A DNA stretch of 40,554 bases from Rhodospirillaceae bacterium (GCA_013204045.1 JABMOQ010000146.1:1-40554); one strand, 5' to 3'; positions 1-11,107 are shown, numbered from the stretch's first letter. Notes: generated from the sequence alone by a model not told the origin. Numbers and translations are program-made.

Positions 1-952
1 TGCCGAGCTTCTTGCTCTGCTCGACGACGGCCTTGTAAAGTTTGTCAGAACACAGGACGGCGCCGATGGGAATATCCGCCGATGACAATTGTTTGGCGCA
101 GGTCAGCAGGTCGGGCTGGATGTTATAGGTATCGCACCCCCACATATTGCCGGTGCGGCCAAAACCGTTGATGACTTCATCGGCGATGAGCAGCACGTCG
201 TGTTTCTTCAGTACCTTCTGAATCTTCTCGAAATAGGTTTTCGGCGGCACCAGGACGCCACCTGCGCCCATCACCGGCTCGGCGATGAAACCGCCAACCG
301 TGTCCGGGCCTTCAGCGATGATTTGCGCATCCAGGGCCTCGGCCAGACGGGTGGCGAAATCTTCTTCCGACTCACCTTCTTGGCCGTAGCGGTAATAACA
401 CGGCGTGTCGCAGTGAATGACCCGGTCAATGGGCAGATCGAAGCCATTCTGGGCATAGGCCAGGGCGGTCAGGCTGCCGGCGGCAATGGTAACACCGTGA
501 TAGGCGCGCAGGCGCGAAATGATTTTCTTCTTGTCCGGCTTTCCGATGGCATTGTGGTAGTACCAGACCAGCTTCATGGCGGTGTCGACGGCTTCCGATC
601 CCGAATTGACCAGATAGACTTTCGACAGTGACTTTGGCGCGATAGAAATCAGTTTTTCCGACAGATCAATAACCGGTTCCGATGCCCGGTGGGCGAAGGA
701 ATGGTTGAAGGGCAGGACGCTCATCTGCTTGGTTGCCGCTTCGACCAGCCGCGGCTGGCTGTAGCCCAGGCCGGTGCACCACAGGCCGGACAACCCTTCG
801 ATATATTTGTTGTCCTGATCGTCATAGACATAGATGCCTTCGCCGCGGACGATGACCAGCGGCCCCTTTTCCTCGTGCACGGCAAGGTTCGTGTAGGGGT
901 GCAGCGAATAGGCCAGGTCTCTGGCGGCGAGCGAGTTTGGTGCGTGGCTCAT
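1..952 (-). CDS. tpa: Class III PLP aminotransferase, probable taurine:pyruvate aminotransferase (partial, C-terminus outside window)
   Basis: The frame runs open from the ATG at 952 to the window edge (317 codons), so the C-terminal quarter or so is missing. Fold-type I class III features are visible: a glycine-rich start of the cofactor domain, an NSGSEAVDTA phosphate-cup segment, AYHGVT, the DEVINGFGRTG segment whose Asp contacts the PLP pyridine nitrogen, and a TCAKQLSSADIP segment with the likely Schiff-base Lys at residue 287. The family transfers omega-amino groups to pyruvate or 2-oxoglutarate. The gene lies 141 bp downstream of xsc, in the same direction as ald and xsc, which fits the Tpa-Ald-Xsc taurine route: taurine plus pyruvate gives sulfoacetaldehyde plus alanine. 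The substrate is inferred from this context; a beta-alanine, polyamine or hypotaurine aminotransferase cannot be excluded. Confidence 0.8.
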   Translation of the reverse strand, partial: MSHAPNSLAARDLAYSLHPYTNLAVHEEKGPLVIVRGEGIYVYDDQDNKYIEGLSGLWCTGLGYSQPRLVEAATKQMSVLPFNHSFAHRASEPVIDLSEKLISIAPKSLSKVYLVNSGSEAVDTAMKLVWYYHNAIGKPDKKKIISRLRAYHGVTIAAGSLTALAYAQNGFDLPIDRVIHCDTPCYYRYGQEGESEEDFATRLAEALDAQIIAEGPDTVGGFIAEPVMGAGGVLVPPKTYFEKIQKVLKKHDVLLIADEVINGFGRTGNMWGCDTYNIQPDLLTCAKQLSSADIPIGAVLCSDKLYKAVVEQSKKLG

Positions 953-1033
953 GGTTGGTTTCTCCCTTTTAGGATTGGTTCTTTGAATTTGATCGGATGG
1001 TAAAGGACTTCCCTTATCCGGCACAAGGTGAAA

Positions 1034-1062
1034 GGGCCGATCGAATTTTCTTCGTTCGGCCC
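1034..1062 (-). terminator. Hairpin between xsc and the downstream aminotransferase gene
   Basis: Read on the minus strand, GGGCCGA pairs with TCGGCCC, and a further CGAA/TTCG pair follows after one mismatch. The hairpin is followed by TTTC rather than a long U-run. It sits just past the xsc stop codon and could be a weak terminator or a processing element that lowers expression of the downstream aminotransferase gene. Confidence 0.45.
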
Positions 1063-1093
1063 CATCGTCAGTATTCAACGTAATTTACGCAGA

Positions 1094-2863
1094 TTACTGC
1101 GGTCGCATATCTTTGGCGTCGATGCCGGCGACGGCGACCGGTTTTTTCATGGCATCCCGGCGGAACGGCTCGCCCAACTCCTGATTGAGCACTATTTCGA
1201 TGAAAGTCGTCACCCCGTCGTCCTGGGCCTTGCAGGCGGTTTGCAGGGCGGCGGTCAGCTCTGCCGGGGTTTTAACCTCAACACCTTTCAGGCCGCAGCC
1301 TTCGGCGACACGGGCAAAACTAAGTTCCGGGTTCAGTTCCGTACCGACAAAGTTATTATCGTACCACAGGATGGAATTGCGCTTTTCCGCCCCCCACTGG
1401 AAATTGCGGAAAATAACCATGGTGATGGCCGGCCATTCGTCACGGCCACATGAAATCATTTCATTCATGGAAATGCCGAAGGCGCCGTCGCCAGCGAAGC
1501 CCACGACAGGCACATCCGGGCAGCCAATCTTGGCCCCCAGAATAGACGGAAAACCGTATCCGCAAGGCCCGAACAGGCCGGGGGCCAGGTATTTCCGACC
1601 CTGCTCGAAGGTCGGGTAGGCATTGCCGATGGCGCAGTTGTTGCCGATATCGCTGGAAATAATCGCCTCTTTGGGCAGGCCGGCCTGAATGGCACGCCAG
1701 GCCTGACGGGGTGACATCAGGTCGGCATCGCGTTCCCTGGAATCGGCATTCCACGAGGTACCGGCATCGTCATCTTCGTGATCCATGCTGGACAGTGCCT
1801 GCAACCACGACGACTTGGCCTGATGGATGGTCGCCTTGCGGTCGTCGCGGCCAGCGTCACCGGCGGTCGGTGAAAGCTGATCGAGAATTTGCTCGGCGAC
1901 CATTTTTGCATCGCCGCAAATGCCGACGGTGACATTCTTGGTTAGGCCGATGCGGTCGGAGTTGATATCGACCTGAATGATGCTGGCATCTTTCGGCCAG
2001 TAATCGATTCCATATCCAGGAAGTGTCGAGAACGGATTAAGCCGTGTTCCCAACGCCAGAACCACGTCGGCCTGGGCGATCAATTCCATGGCCGCTTTCG
2101 AGCCGTTATAGCCGAGCGGTCCGGCGGCCAGCGGATGGCTGCCGGGGAAGCTGTCATTGTGCTGGTAGCCACTGCAAACCGCTGCATCAAGACGCTCGGC
2201 AATGGCCTGGCATTCGGCGATGGCGCCGCCGATGACGACACCGGCGCCGGAAAGGATGACCGGGAACTTGGCGCCCGATAACAGTTTGGCGGCTTCGGCG
2301 ATGGCCGCCGCCCCGCCGCGGGGACGTTCCAGACGGACGATCTGCGGCAGGTCGATATCAACCACCTGGGTCCAGAAATCCCGGGGCACGTTGATTTGCG
2401 CCGGAGCCGAACCGCGGATCGCTTTTTCAATCACCCGGTTCAGGACTTCCGCCATGCGCGACGCATCGCGGACCTCTTCCTGGTAACAGACCATGTCCTT
2501 GAACAAAGCCATTTGCTCGACTTCCTGGAAGCCGCCCTGACCGATGGTTTTGTTGGCGGCCTGTGGGGTGACCAGCAGCATGGGCGTGTGGTTCCAGTAC
2601 GCCGTCTTGATCGGCGTCACGAAACCGGTAATGCCCGGCCCGTTCTGGGCGATGGCCATGGCCATTTTCCCGGTCGCCCGGGTGTAGCCGTCACAGATCA
2701 GGCCGCCGTTGGTTTCGTGGGCGACATCCCAAAAAGTGATGCCGGCTTTCGGAAAAAGATCGGAAATCGGCATGAAGGCCGATCCGATAATCCCGAACGC
2801 ATGCTCGATACCATGCATCTGCAAGACTTTTACGAAGGCCTCTTCGGTTGTCATCTTGGTCAT
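1094..2863 (-). CDS. xsc: Sulfoacetaldehyde acetyltransferase (thiamine diphosphate enzyme)
   Basis: Xsc cleaves sulfoacetaldehyde with phosphate to acetyl phosphate and sulfite, the desulfonation step of taurine breakdown. The 589-residue product has the three-domain ThDP-enzyme layout: an N-terminal pyrimidine-binding domain with the conserved AHETNGG (Glu50, the cofactor-activating Glu), a central nucleotide-fold domain, and a C-terminal diphosphate domain with GFAGDGAFGISMNE near residue 455 followed by the Xsc-typical FRNFQWGAEKRN. I start it at the ATG at 2863 rather than at upstream in-frame codons, because Xsc proteins begin at about the MTTEEAF segment and AAGGAA lies 7 bases upstream. 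It follows ald by 16 bp, so the two are surely co-transcribed. The sulfite produced must be exported or oxidised; no gene for this is visible in the window. Confidence 0.95.
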   Translation of the reverse strand: MTKMTTEEAFVKVLQMHGIEHAFGIIGSAFMPISDLFPKAGITFWDVAHETNGGLICDGYTRATGKMAMAIAQNGPGITGFVTPIKTAYWNHTPMLLVTPQAANKTIGQGGFQEVEQMALFKDMVCYQEEVRDASRMAEVLNRVIEKAIRGSAPAQINVPRDFWTQVVDIDLPQIVRLERPRGGAAAIAEAAKLLSGAKFPVILSGAGVVIGGAIAECQAIAERLDAAVCSGYQHNDSFPGSHPLAAGPLGYNGSKAAMELIAQADVVLALGTRLNPFSTLPGYGIDYWPKDASIIQVDINSDRIGLTKNVTVGICGDAKMVAEQILDQLSPTAGDAGRDDRKATIHQAKSSWLQALSSMDHEDDDAGTSWNADSRERDADLMSPRQAWRAIQAGLPKEAIISSDIGNNCAIGNAYPTFEQGRKYLAPGLFGPCGYGFPSILGAKIGCPDVPVVGFAGDGAFGISMNEMISCGRDEWPAITMVIFRNFQWGAEKRNSILWYDNNFVGTELNPELSFARVAEGCGLKGVEVKTPAELTAALQTACKAQDDGVTTFIEIVLNQELGEPFRRDAMKKPVAVAGIDAKDMRPQ

Positions 2864-2879
2864 CGGGGTGTTCCTTGGT

Positions 2880-3998
2880 TTAGAGTCCAAGAGCTTTCGT
2901 CGGCTCAACGAAATCGTAGCCGAGATCATCGGCAACGGCCTTGTAGGTGATTTTTCCTTCGCAGACGTTCAGGCCTTCGAGGAAATGCGGGCTGTCGGCG
3001 AGCGCCTGTTTGTAGCCCTTGTCGGCCAGGGCCAGGGCATAGGGCAGGGTGACGTTGTTCAGCGCATAGGTGGACGTGCGCGGCACCGCCCCCGGCATAT
3101 TGGCGACGCAGTAGTGGACGACATCATCGACCACATAGGTCGGGTCGGCGTGGGTCGTCGCCTTTGATGTTTCAAAGCAGCCGCCCTGATCGATGGCCAC
3201 ATCGACCACGACGGAACCGGGTGTCATTGCCTTGATCATAGCCTTGGTCACCAGCTTCGGTGCCTCGGCGCCCTTGATCAGCACCCCGCCGACAACCAGA
3301 TCGGCATTCAGCACGTATTTTTCCAGTGCAGCCTGGGTCGAATAGACGGTGGTCAGGGCGGCGCCAAAACGGTCGGTCAGGTTGCGCAGCACGTCGACGT
3401 TGCGGTCTAGCACGGTGACATGAGCGGCCATACCCAAGGCCATATAAATGGCATTCTCGCCGACCACACCGCCGCCGATGACAACCACATTGGCGGGAGC
3501 GACGCCGGGCACGCCGCCCAGCAAAATACCCTTGCCGCCCTGGGCGCGTTCCAGACAATGGGCACCGGCCTGAATCGACATACGACCGGCGACCTGGCTC
3601 ATGGGGGCCAGCAGCGGCAGGCCGCCGTGTCTGTCGGTCACGGTTTCATAGGCAATGCAGATGGCGCCGCTGGCGACCAGATCCTTGGTCTGCTCGGGAT
3701 CCGGGGCAAGATGCAGATAGGTGAACAGGATTTGCCCTTGGCGCAGCATCTTGCGTTCGACCGCCTGCGGTTCCTTGACCTTCACGATCATGTCGGCTTC
3801 TTTGAAAATATCGCTGGCGGTTCCTGCGATGCGCCCACCGGCGGCCTCGTAATCAGCATCGGCACAGCCGATGCCGATTCCGGCGTTGGTTTCTACGACG
3901 ACCGAATGGCCGTGGGCGACGGCTTCCTGGACGCTGGTTGGCGTCATGCCGACACGATACTCGTTATTCTTTATTTCCCTGGGAACACCGATCAACAT
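2880..3998 (-). CDS. ald: Alanine dehydrogenase
   Basis: This NAD-dependent enzyme deaminates L-alanine to pyruvate and ammonium. Next to xsc its likely job is to regenerate the pyruvate consumed by the taurine aminotransferase. The 372-residue length matches the family. The substrate-binding Arg15, the Lys75 in VKVKEP and the His96 in LHLAP sit where alanine dehydrogenases have them, and the Rossmann motif GGGVVG is at 175-180. The ATG at 3998 has AAGGA 7 bases upstream and gives the standard N-terminus MLIGVPRE; an ATG five codons earlier lacks a comparable ribosome-binding site. It lies 124 bp downstream of the regulator gene and immediately upstream of xsc. Confidence 0.96.
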   Translation of the reverse strand: MLIGVPREIKNNEYRVGMTPTSVQEAVAHGHSVVVETNAGIGIGCADADYEAAGGRIAGTASDIFKEADMIVKVKEPQAVERKMLRQGQILFTYLHLAPDPEQTKDLVASGAICIAYETVTDRHGGLPLLAPMSQVAGRMSIQAGAHCLERAQGGKGILLGGVPGVAPANVVVIGGGVVGENAIYMALGMAAHVTVLDRNVDVLRNLTDRFGAALTTVYSTQAALEKYVLNADLVVGGVLIKGAEAPKLVTKAMIKAMTPGSVVVDVAIDQGGCFETSKATTHADPTYVVDDVVHYCVANMPGAVPRTSTYALNNVTLPYALALADKGYKQALADSPHFLEGLNVCEGKITYKAVADDLGYDFVEPTKALGL

Positions 3999-4122
3999 TT
4001 TTTCGTCCTTCATATCAATATTAAGCAAGCATTGAGGCAGTGATAGGAGGTTGCCTGGGCACGGCATAGGGCCAGTTGAGGGGTTTTACCCATGCCAGCG
4101 CGAAAGCGCAGAAATAAAGGAA

Positions 4123-5607
4123 TTATCGCCCGTGAATCAGCTTTGCCAGAAGCCGGATGCCGGGCTCGATCTGCTCGATCGAGATGGATGAAAATCCGAG
4201 CCTGAAATAGTTGGCGGGGGCCTTGTCGGAAATAAAATGAACCCGGCCCGGCTCGATAATCAAGCCTTCATCGCGGGCCCTTTCGGCCAGCCTGTCGGCG
4301 TCCAGTCCTTCGGGGCCGCAGACCCAGAAGCTGGTACCGCCGATGCTCGGCGCCGTCGCCGAATCGGGAAGATGGCGGTTCAGGGAATCCCCCAACCGCT
4401 CCCAGCGCGCCCGGTAGGCCCGGTGCAGCCGGTGTACCAATGCGTCGTGATGACCAAGGGACATGAACAGGGCCGTCGTACGCTGGTTGTTGGTCGGGGA
4501 ATGGCGGTACATCAGGCGGCGGATGGCGCGGGCCTCGGCGATCAGCTCACTTGGCCCCACCATGTAACCAAGGCGCAGCCCCGGGAACATAGTCTTCGAC
4601 ATGCTGCCCACATAGATAACCCGGCCGTTCCGATCCAGGGATTTCAGGGCCGGCGTCGGTTCCCTGATGTAGCTGGCTTCCGGTTCGTAATCGTCTTCGA
4701 TAATCAGAAAGTCTTTTTCGACGGCCATGCCGAGAAGTTGCTGGCGACGCGCCATGGACATTGTCGCCGTTGTCGGGAACTGGTGGCTGGGCGTCACATA
4801 GACCATGTTGACATCGCTTAAACGCCCATCGACGACCATGCCCTCGCCGTCGACCGGGATCGGCTTCAGGCGTGTCGTCTTCAGGCTGAAAATGTTTCGC
4901 ATGTCCGGATAGCCGGGGTCTTCAATGGCGATGGTCGACTTGTCGCCGATCAGCAGGGATGTCAGCATATAAAGGGCATTCTGGGCACCCATTGTGATCA
5001 GGATTTCATCGTTGGACGCCATAACGCCGCGGCGTGGCAGCAGCCGGGTGCGGATTTGTTCAATCAGCAACGGATCATCTTCGCCGTGGGCATCACAGGT
5101 CCAGGACTCCATCGCCTTGGTGCCTTGCGCCTGGCGTGAGCATTCCCGCCAGGCGGCAATGGGGAATAGGGTGTGATCGACCTGCCCGTATATGAAGGGG
5201 TAAGGATAGGATTTCCAGTCGGCGGGCTTGAGGATATTGTGCTGGCGCGACGGGCGGACGCGAAATATTTTTTCCCAGTCCGGCGCGTTGGCCGGTTCGG
5301 CCATATCTTCTGTATCTGAAACCGGTTTTAAGGCCGGGCTTTTCGGGCGGTCATCCTGAATTTCCGGGCTCACGTAAAAACCGCTGCGCTCGCGGGATGT
5401 CAGGTAACCGTCATCGACCAGCCCTTGATAGGCGAGAACCACCGTATTGCGCGATACTTTCAATGTTTTTGCCATCTGCCGGCACGATGGCAGCGGCTCG
5501 CCGCCGGGCAATTGCCCTTCAAGGATGGCCGAAACCAGCATCTGGCGAATTTGCACCTGAATACTGATATTGGCTTGCCGCCTTAAATGAAATAGTGAGT
5601 CGCGCAT
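4123..5607 (-). CDS. MocR/TauR-like transcriptional regulator (GntR HTH plus aminotransferase-fold domain)
   Basis: The 494-residue protein has an N-terminal GntR winged helix (about 13-80, with LPSCRQMAKTLKVSRNTV as the recognition region) joined by a linker to a class I aminotransferase-fold domain. That domain keeps the PLP pocket: TPSHQFPTT at 272-280, EDDYEPE at 304-310 and the Schiff-base Lys338 in GSMSKTMFPG. MocR regulators use the PLP-amino acid adduct as a signal; TauR senses taurine and activates tpa-ald-xsc in Rhodobacter. The gene sits between ald-xsc on its own strand and divergent bauA-like genes, so it can plausibly control both wings. The signal could be taurine, beta-alanine or both, and I cannot decide from the sequence. 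I leave the symbol blank because GabR-, PdxR- and TauR-type members look alike. Confidence 0.88.
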   Translation of the reverse strand: MRDSLFHLRRQANISIQVQIRQMLVSAILEGQLPGGEPLPSCRQMAKTLKVSRNTVVLAYQGLVDDGYLTSRERSGFYVSPEIQDDRPKSPALKPVSDTEDMAEPANAPDWEKIFRVRPSRQHNILKPADWKSYPYPFIYGQVDHTLFPIAAWRECSRQAQGTKAMESWTCDAHGEDDPLLIEQIRTRLLPRRGVMASNDEILITMGAQNALYMLTSLLIGDKSTIAIEDPGYPDMRNIFSLKTTRLKPIPVDGEGMVVDGRLSDVNMVYVTPSHQFPTTATMSMARRQQLLGMAVEKDFLIIEDDYEPEASYIREPTPALKSLDRNGRVIYVGSMSKTMFPGLRLGYMVGPSELIAEARAIRRLMYRHSPTNNQRTTALFMSLGHHDALVHRLHRAYRARWERLGDSLNRHLPDSATAPSIGGTSFWVCGPEGLDADRLAERARDEGLIIEPGRVHFISDKAPANYFRLGFSSISIEQIEPGIRLLAKLIHGR

Positions 5608-5743
5608 GTTGTTGGCCTAGGCAAAATGCGGGAATTGGCACTAGGGATGCCGGGGCCAAAAGATTACGGTGTTTGCACAATTGGGGCAAGTGCGCCAAGT
5701 ATGTTGTCATGCCCGAACGGGCAGGATTCAAGGAGCTAAAGCG
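5608..5743. promoter_or_regulatory. Divergent intergenic region between the MocR regulator and the bauA-like gene
   Basis: This 136-bp spacer must hold promoters for the regulator (leftward) and the aminotransferase operon (rightward). It contains several TTGG/CCAA-type half sites, including TTGCACAATTGGGGCAA near 5671-5687 and GCGCCAAG near 5691-5698, which could be part of a regulator operator. I do not see a clear consensus -35/-10 pair. AAGGAG at 5730-5735 is the ribosome-binding site for the ATG at 5744. Confidence 0.4.
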
Positions 5744-7054
5744 ATGCAGTACACGACCAACACCCTCGAACAACACTGGATGCCATTTACCGCCAACCGT
5801 GACTTCAAGGCCGACCCCCGGCTGGTCGTCAAGGGCGAGGGCATGAACTATACCAATCACAAGGGTGAACGGGTCATCGATGGCGCATCCGGCCTGTTTT
5901 GCTGCGCCGCCGGACACGGCCGCAAGGAAATTGCCGATGCCGTCGCCAAACAGTTGATGGAAATCGACTATAGCCCGCATTTCCAGATCGGTTCGCCGCC
6001 GTCCTTCGAGCTGGCCAGCCGCGTCGCCAAGTTGACGCCGGATGACATCAACCATGTGTTTTTCACCAACTCGGGCTCGGAAAGCATCGACACCGCCCTG
6101 AAAATCGCCATGGCCTATCACAGCGCCCGCGGCGAAGGCTATCGCAGCAAGTTTGTATCGCGGGAACGCGCCTATCATGGCGTTAACATCGGCGGCACGT
6201 CGCTGTCCGGGTTAATGAAAAACCGCGAGATTTTCGGCTCGGTCATGCCGGGCGTCGTTCACATGCGTCACACCTGGTCAGCGGATCACCGGTTCCAGCG
6301 CGGCCAGCCGACTGTCGGCGCCGAGCTGGCCGATGATCTGGAACGCTTCGCTCAGTTGCTGGGCGGCAAGAATATTGCGGCGTGTTTCGTCGAGCCGGTC
6401 GCCGGTTCGACCGGCTGCCTGGTGCCGCCGAAGGGATACCTGGAACGCCTGCGCGAAATCTGTGACACCTATGGCATCCTGCTGGTGTTCGACGAGGTCA
6501 TCTGCGGCTTTGGCCGTCTCGGCACGCCGTTCGCGGCCCAGGCCTTCGGCGTCACCCCGGACATCATGACCATGGCCAAAGCGCTGACCAATGGCGTACT
6601 GCCCATGGGCGCCGTCGCCGTCAAGGACAGCATCTACGATACCGTCGTCGATGCCGCCCCCGATGGCGCCGTCGAGTTCTTCCACGGCTATACCTATTCC
6701 GGCAACCCGGCGTCATGTGCCGCCGCCCTGGCGACACTTGATATCTATGAAAAAGAAGGTCTGTTTGACAAGGCCGCCGCCATGTCGGATCACTTCCTCG
6801 ATGCCATTTTCGACTTGCAGGATCTGGACATCGTCACCGATGTACGCGGCTATGGCATGCTGGCCGGTTTCGATCTGGCCGGCGGATCAGCCCCCGGTGC
6901 CACCGGTGCCCAGGCGTTGAAAAAGCTCTATGCGGCGGGCCTGCACGTCAAGCTGACCGGCGACTGCGTCCTTGTCGCGCCGCCGCTGATCGCAAGCAAG
7001 GGCGATATCGACGAAATCGGCGGCATTCTGCGCGACGTTCTCGCCAACATGTGA
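5744..7054 (+). CDS. bauA: Beta-alanine/omega-amino acid:pyruvate aminotransferase (class III, BauA-like)
   Basis: The 436-residue protein belongs to the class III omega-amino acid:pyruvate transaminases. The N-terminus EQHWMPFTANRDF is characteristic of the BauA group. The phosphate cup TNSGSES is at 108-114, AYHGVN at 143-148, Asp250 in the VFDEVICGFGR segment binds the PLP ring nitrogen, and Lys279 in TMAKALTNG is the Schiff-base lysine. I start at the ATG at 5744, which has AAGGAG 8 bases upstream; an upstream in-frame ATG would add 25 unrelated residues. BauA makes malonate semialdehyde and alanine from beta-alanine and pyruvate, and the next gene encodes a semialdehyde dehydrogenase, so the pair forms a beta-alanine route. 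Taurine is a structural analogue, so some activity on it is possible. Confidence 0.88.
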   Translation: MQYTTNTLEQHWMPFTANRDFKADPRLVVKGEGMNYTNHKGERVIDGASGLFCCAAGHGRKEIADAVAKQLMEIDYSPHFQIGSPPSFELASRVAKLTPDDINHVFFTNSGSESIDTALKIAMAYHSARGEGYRSKFVSRERAYHGVNIGGTSLSGLMKNREIFGSVMPGVVHMRHTWSADHRFQRGQPTVGAELADDLERFAQLLGGKNIAACFVEPVAGSTGCLVPPKGYLERLREICDTYGILLVFDEVICGFGRLGTPFAAQAFGVTPDIMTMAKALTNGVLPMGAVAVKDSIYDTVVDAAPDGAVEFFHGYTYSGNPASCAAALATLDIYEKEGLFDKAAAMSDHFLDAIFDLQDLDIVTDVRGYGMLAGFDLAGGSAPGATGAQALKKLYAAGLHVKLTGDCVLVAPPLIASKGDIDEIGGILRDVLANM

Positions 7055-7107
7055 TAGGAAGTCGGCAATATCATCATATTTCAAAGACCCAAGGAGACTC
7101 CTGATCC

Positions 7108-8613
<1,506 letters not shown>

Positions 8614-8635
8614 CCCACAAATAAGGGGGCATATT

Positions 8636-11092
8636 ATGGCCAAACCTTTTCCGACCCATGCCCGGGTCGTCATCATCGGTGGTGGTGTCGTCGGCTGTTC
8701 GCTGGCCTATCATCTGACCAAGCGCGGCTGCAAGGACGTGGTGCTGCTGGAACGCAAGCAGTTGACGTCGGGCACCACCTGGCACGCCGCCGGCCTTGTC
8801 GGGCAGTTGCGCGCCACCCGCAACATGACGCGCCTGGCCCAATACACCACCGGCCTTTTTGAATCCCTGGAACAGGAAACAGGACAGGCGACCGGCTTCG
8901 CCCAACGGGGCTCGCTGGCCCTTGCGACGTCGGAGGAACGCTTCGAAGAGTTGAAGCGCGGCGCCTCCATGGCGCGCTGCTTCGGGCTCGAGGTGGACGT
9001 GATTTCGGCATCGGAAGCCCAGGCCAAGTGGCCGTTGATCAACATCGACGATGTGGTCGGTGCGGTGTTCCTTCCGAAAGACGGTCAGGTCAATCCCATC
9101 GACGTGACGCAGGCACTGGCCAAGGGGGCGAAAACCGGCGGCGCGCAGATTTTTGAAGACACCAAAGTCACCGCCATCCATCAAAAGGACGGCCGGGCCA
9201 CCGGCGTCGCCACCGACAAGGGCGATATTTCTGCCGAATTCGTCGTCAATGCCGCCGGTATGTGGGGGCAGGAAGTCGGGCACATGGCCGGGGTCAACGT
9301 GCCCCTGCACGCCGCCGAGCATTTTTACATCGTCACCGAGGCGTTCGATGGCATGACCCCCGACCTGCCGGTGATGCGCGATCCGGATAACTGCGCTTAT
9401 TACAAGGAAGATGCCGGAAAACTGCTGCTCGGCGCCTTCGAGCCGGTGTCCAAACCGTGGGGCATGAAGAGCATGGGCGGCATCCCCGAAGATTTTACCT
9501 TCGGCCAGTTGCCCGACGATTTCGACCATTTCGAACCGGTGCTGGAAGCCGCCATGAAGCGTCTGCCGGCGTTGGAAAATGCCGGTATCCAGTTGTTCTT
9601 CAACGGCCCGGAAAGTTTCACCCCGGATGATCGCTACCTGCTCGGCCCGGCGCCGGAGCTGGAGAATTTCTTTGTCGCCGCCGGTTTCAATTCGGTCGGC
9701 ATCCAGTCGTCGGGCGGCGCCGGCAAGGTGCTGGCCGACTGGATTCTCGATGGCCGTCCGCCCATGGATTTGTGGGATGTGGATATCCGCCGCATGTTGC
9801 CGTTCCAGGGCAACGCCAAATACCTGCACGATCGTACGGTCGAAGGGCTGGGGCTGCTGTACGCCATGCACTGGCCGTTCCGCCAGTTCGAAACCGCCCG
9901 CCCGGCGCGCATGTCGGTGCTGCATGACCGCTTGCAGGCAAAAGGCGCCTGCTTCGGCGAGGCCGGTGGCTGGGAACGGGCCAACTGGTACGCGCCTGAA
10001 GGCGTCGAACCTAAGTATGAATATTCCTACAAACGCCAGAACTGGTTCGAGCATTCCGCCGCCGAACATATGGCGGTACGCGAGAGCGTCGGCCTGCTCG
10101 ATCAGTCATCGTTCGCCAAGTTCCTGTTGAAAGGCCCGGATGCGGAGAAAGTCCTCAATAACGTCTGCGCCAACAACGTCGCGGTCGCCCCGGGGCGCAT
10201 CATCTATACCCAGTGGCTGAATGAGCGCGGCGGCATCGAATCCGACCTGACCGTGACCCGCATCGCCGATGACTGTTACATGGTGGTTACCGCGTTCTCG
10301 TCGCAAACCCGCGACTTCCACTGGCTCGAAAGCCATATCCCTTCAGGGGCCAACTGCCAGCTGGTCGATGTGACATCGGGCATGGCGATGATCGGCGTCA
10401 TGGGGCCGAATGCCCGCGACCTGCTGCAATCACTGACCCCGAACGATATGTCAAATACGGCCTTCCCCTTCGCCCACAGCCGCGAGATCGAGCTTGGTTA
10501 TGCCAAGGTGCGGGCATCGCGCATCACCTATGTGGGGGAACTGGGATGGGAGCTTTATATCCCGACCGAATTCGCCGCCGGGGTTTACGATACCATCGTC
10601 GCCGCCGGGGGCGATTTCGGGCTCAAACACACCGGCATGCACGCCATGAATTCCCTACGCACGGAAAAGGCCTACCGCCACTGGGGTCACGATATCTCCG
10701 ACGAGGACACGCCGGTCGAGGCGGGCCTCGGTTTTGCCGTCGCCTGGGATAAGCCCGGCGGCTTCATCGGCCGCGACGCGCTTTTGCGGCAGCGTGAAAA
10801 CGGCGTTACCCGGCGGCTTGTGCAATTCGCCCTGGAAGACCCGGAGCCGTTGCTTCAACACAACGAGCCGATCTGGCGCGACGGCGTCATCGTCGGCGAC
10901 ATTACGTCGGGCATGTTCGGCCATGCCCTGGGAAAATCCCTGGGCATGGGTTACGTGGAAAACGACGGCGGCGTCGATGCGGATTTTATCAATGCCGGTA
11001 CTTACGAAATAGAAGTCGCGTGCCAGCGCTACCCGGCGACCGCGTCGCTGAAACCCTTTTACGATCCGAAAAGCGAACGGATAAAGGCCTGA
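8636..11092 (+). CDS. FAD-dependent oxidoreductase with C-terminal GcvT fold (dimethylglycine/sarcosine dehydrogenase family)
   Basis: The 818-residue protein starts with a DAO-type FAD domain: the dinucleotide motif VVIIGGGVVG at 11-20 and TWHAAGL at 48-54, whose His50 aligns with the histidine that binds FAD covalently in dimethylglycine and sarcosine dehydrogenases. From about residue 430 it continues into a GcvT/aminomethyltransferase fold, normally a tetrahydrofolate site that captures the formaldehyde-level carbon. Family members oxidatively demethylate N-methylated amino acids. The gene begins 22 bp after mmsA with AAGGGGG upstream, so it is in the bauA operon. That raises the possibility of an N-methylated omega-amino acid or N-methyltaurine as substrate; the sequence alone does not show which. 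Confidence 0.88.
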   Translation: MAKPFPTHARVVIIGGGVVGCSLAYHLTKRGCKDVVLLERKQLTSGTTWHAAGLVGQLRATRNMTRLAQYTTGLFESLEQETGQATGFAQRGSLALATSEERFEELKRGASMARCFGLEVDVISASEAQAKWPLINIDDVVGAVFLPKDGQVNPIDVTQALAKGAKTGGAQIFEDTKVTAIHQKDGRATGVATDKGDISAEFVVNAAGMWGQEVGHMAGVNVPLHAAEHFYIVTEAFDGMTPDLPVMRDPDNCAYYKEDAGKLLLGAFEPVSKPWGMKSMGGIPEDFTFGQLPDDFDHFEPVLEAAMKRLPALENAGIQLFFNGPESFTPDDRYLLGPAPELENFFVAAGFNSVGIQSSGGAGKVLADWILDGRPPMDLWDVDIRRMLPFQGNAKYLHDRTVEGLGLLYAMHWPFRQFETARPARMSVLHDRLQAKGACFGEAGGWERANWYAPEGVEPKYEYSYKRQNWFEHSAAEHMAVRESVGLLDQSSFAKFLLKGPDAEKVLNNVCANNVAVAPGRIIYTQWLNERGGIESDLTVTRIADDCYMVVTAFSSQTRDFHWLESHIPSGANCQLVDVTSGMAMIGVMGPNARDLLQSLTPNDMSNTAFPFAHSREIELGYAKVRASRITYVGELGWELYIPTEFAAGVYDTIVAAGGDFGLKHTGMHAMNSLRTEKAYRHWGHDISDEDTPVEAGLGFAVAWDKPGGFIGRDALLRQRENGVTRRLVQFALEDPEPLLQHNEPIWRDGVIVGDITSGMFGHALGKSLGMGYVENDGGVDADFINAGTYEIEVACQRYPATASLKPFYDPKSERIKA

Positions 11093-11107
11093 ACCTTTAA
11101 GCCGGCT

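Noticed and set aside
2864-2935. Longer N-terminus for xsc
   Set aside because: The extension overlaps the end of ald and does not match Xsc N-termini; the ATG at 2863 has a ribosome-binding site.
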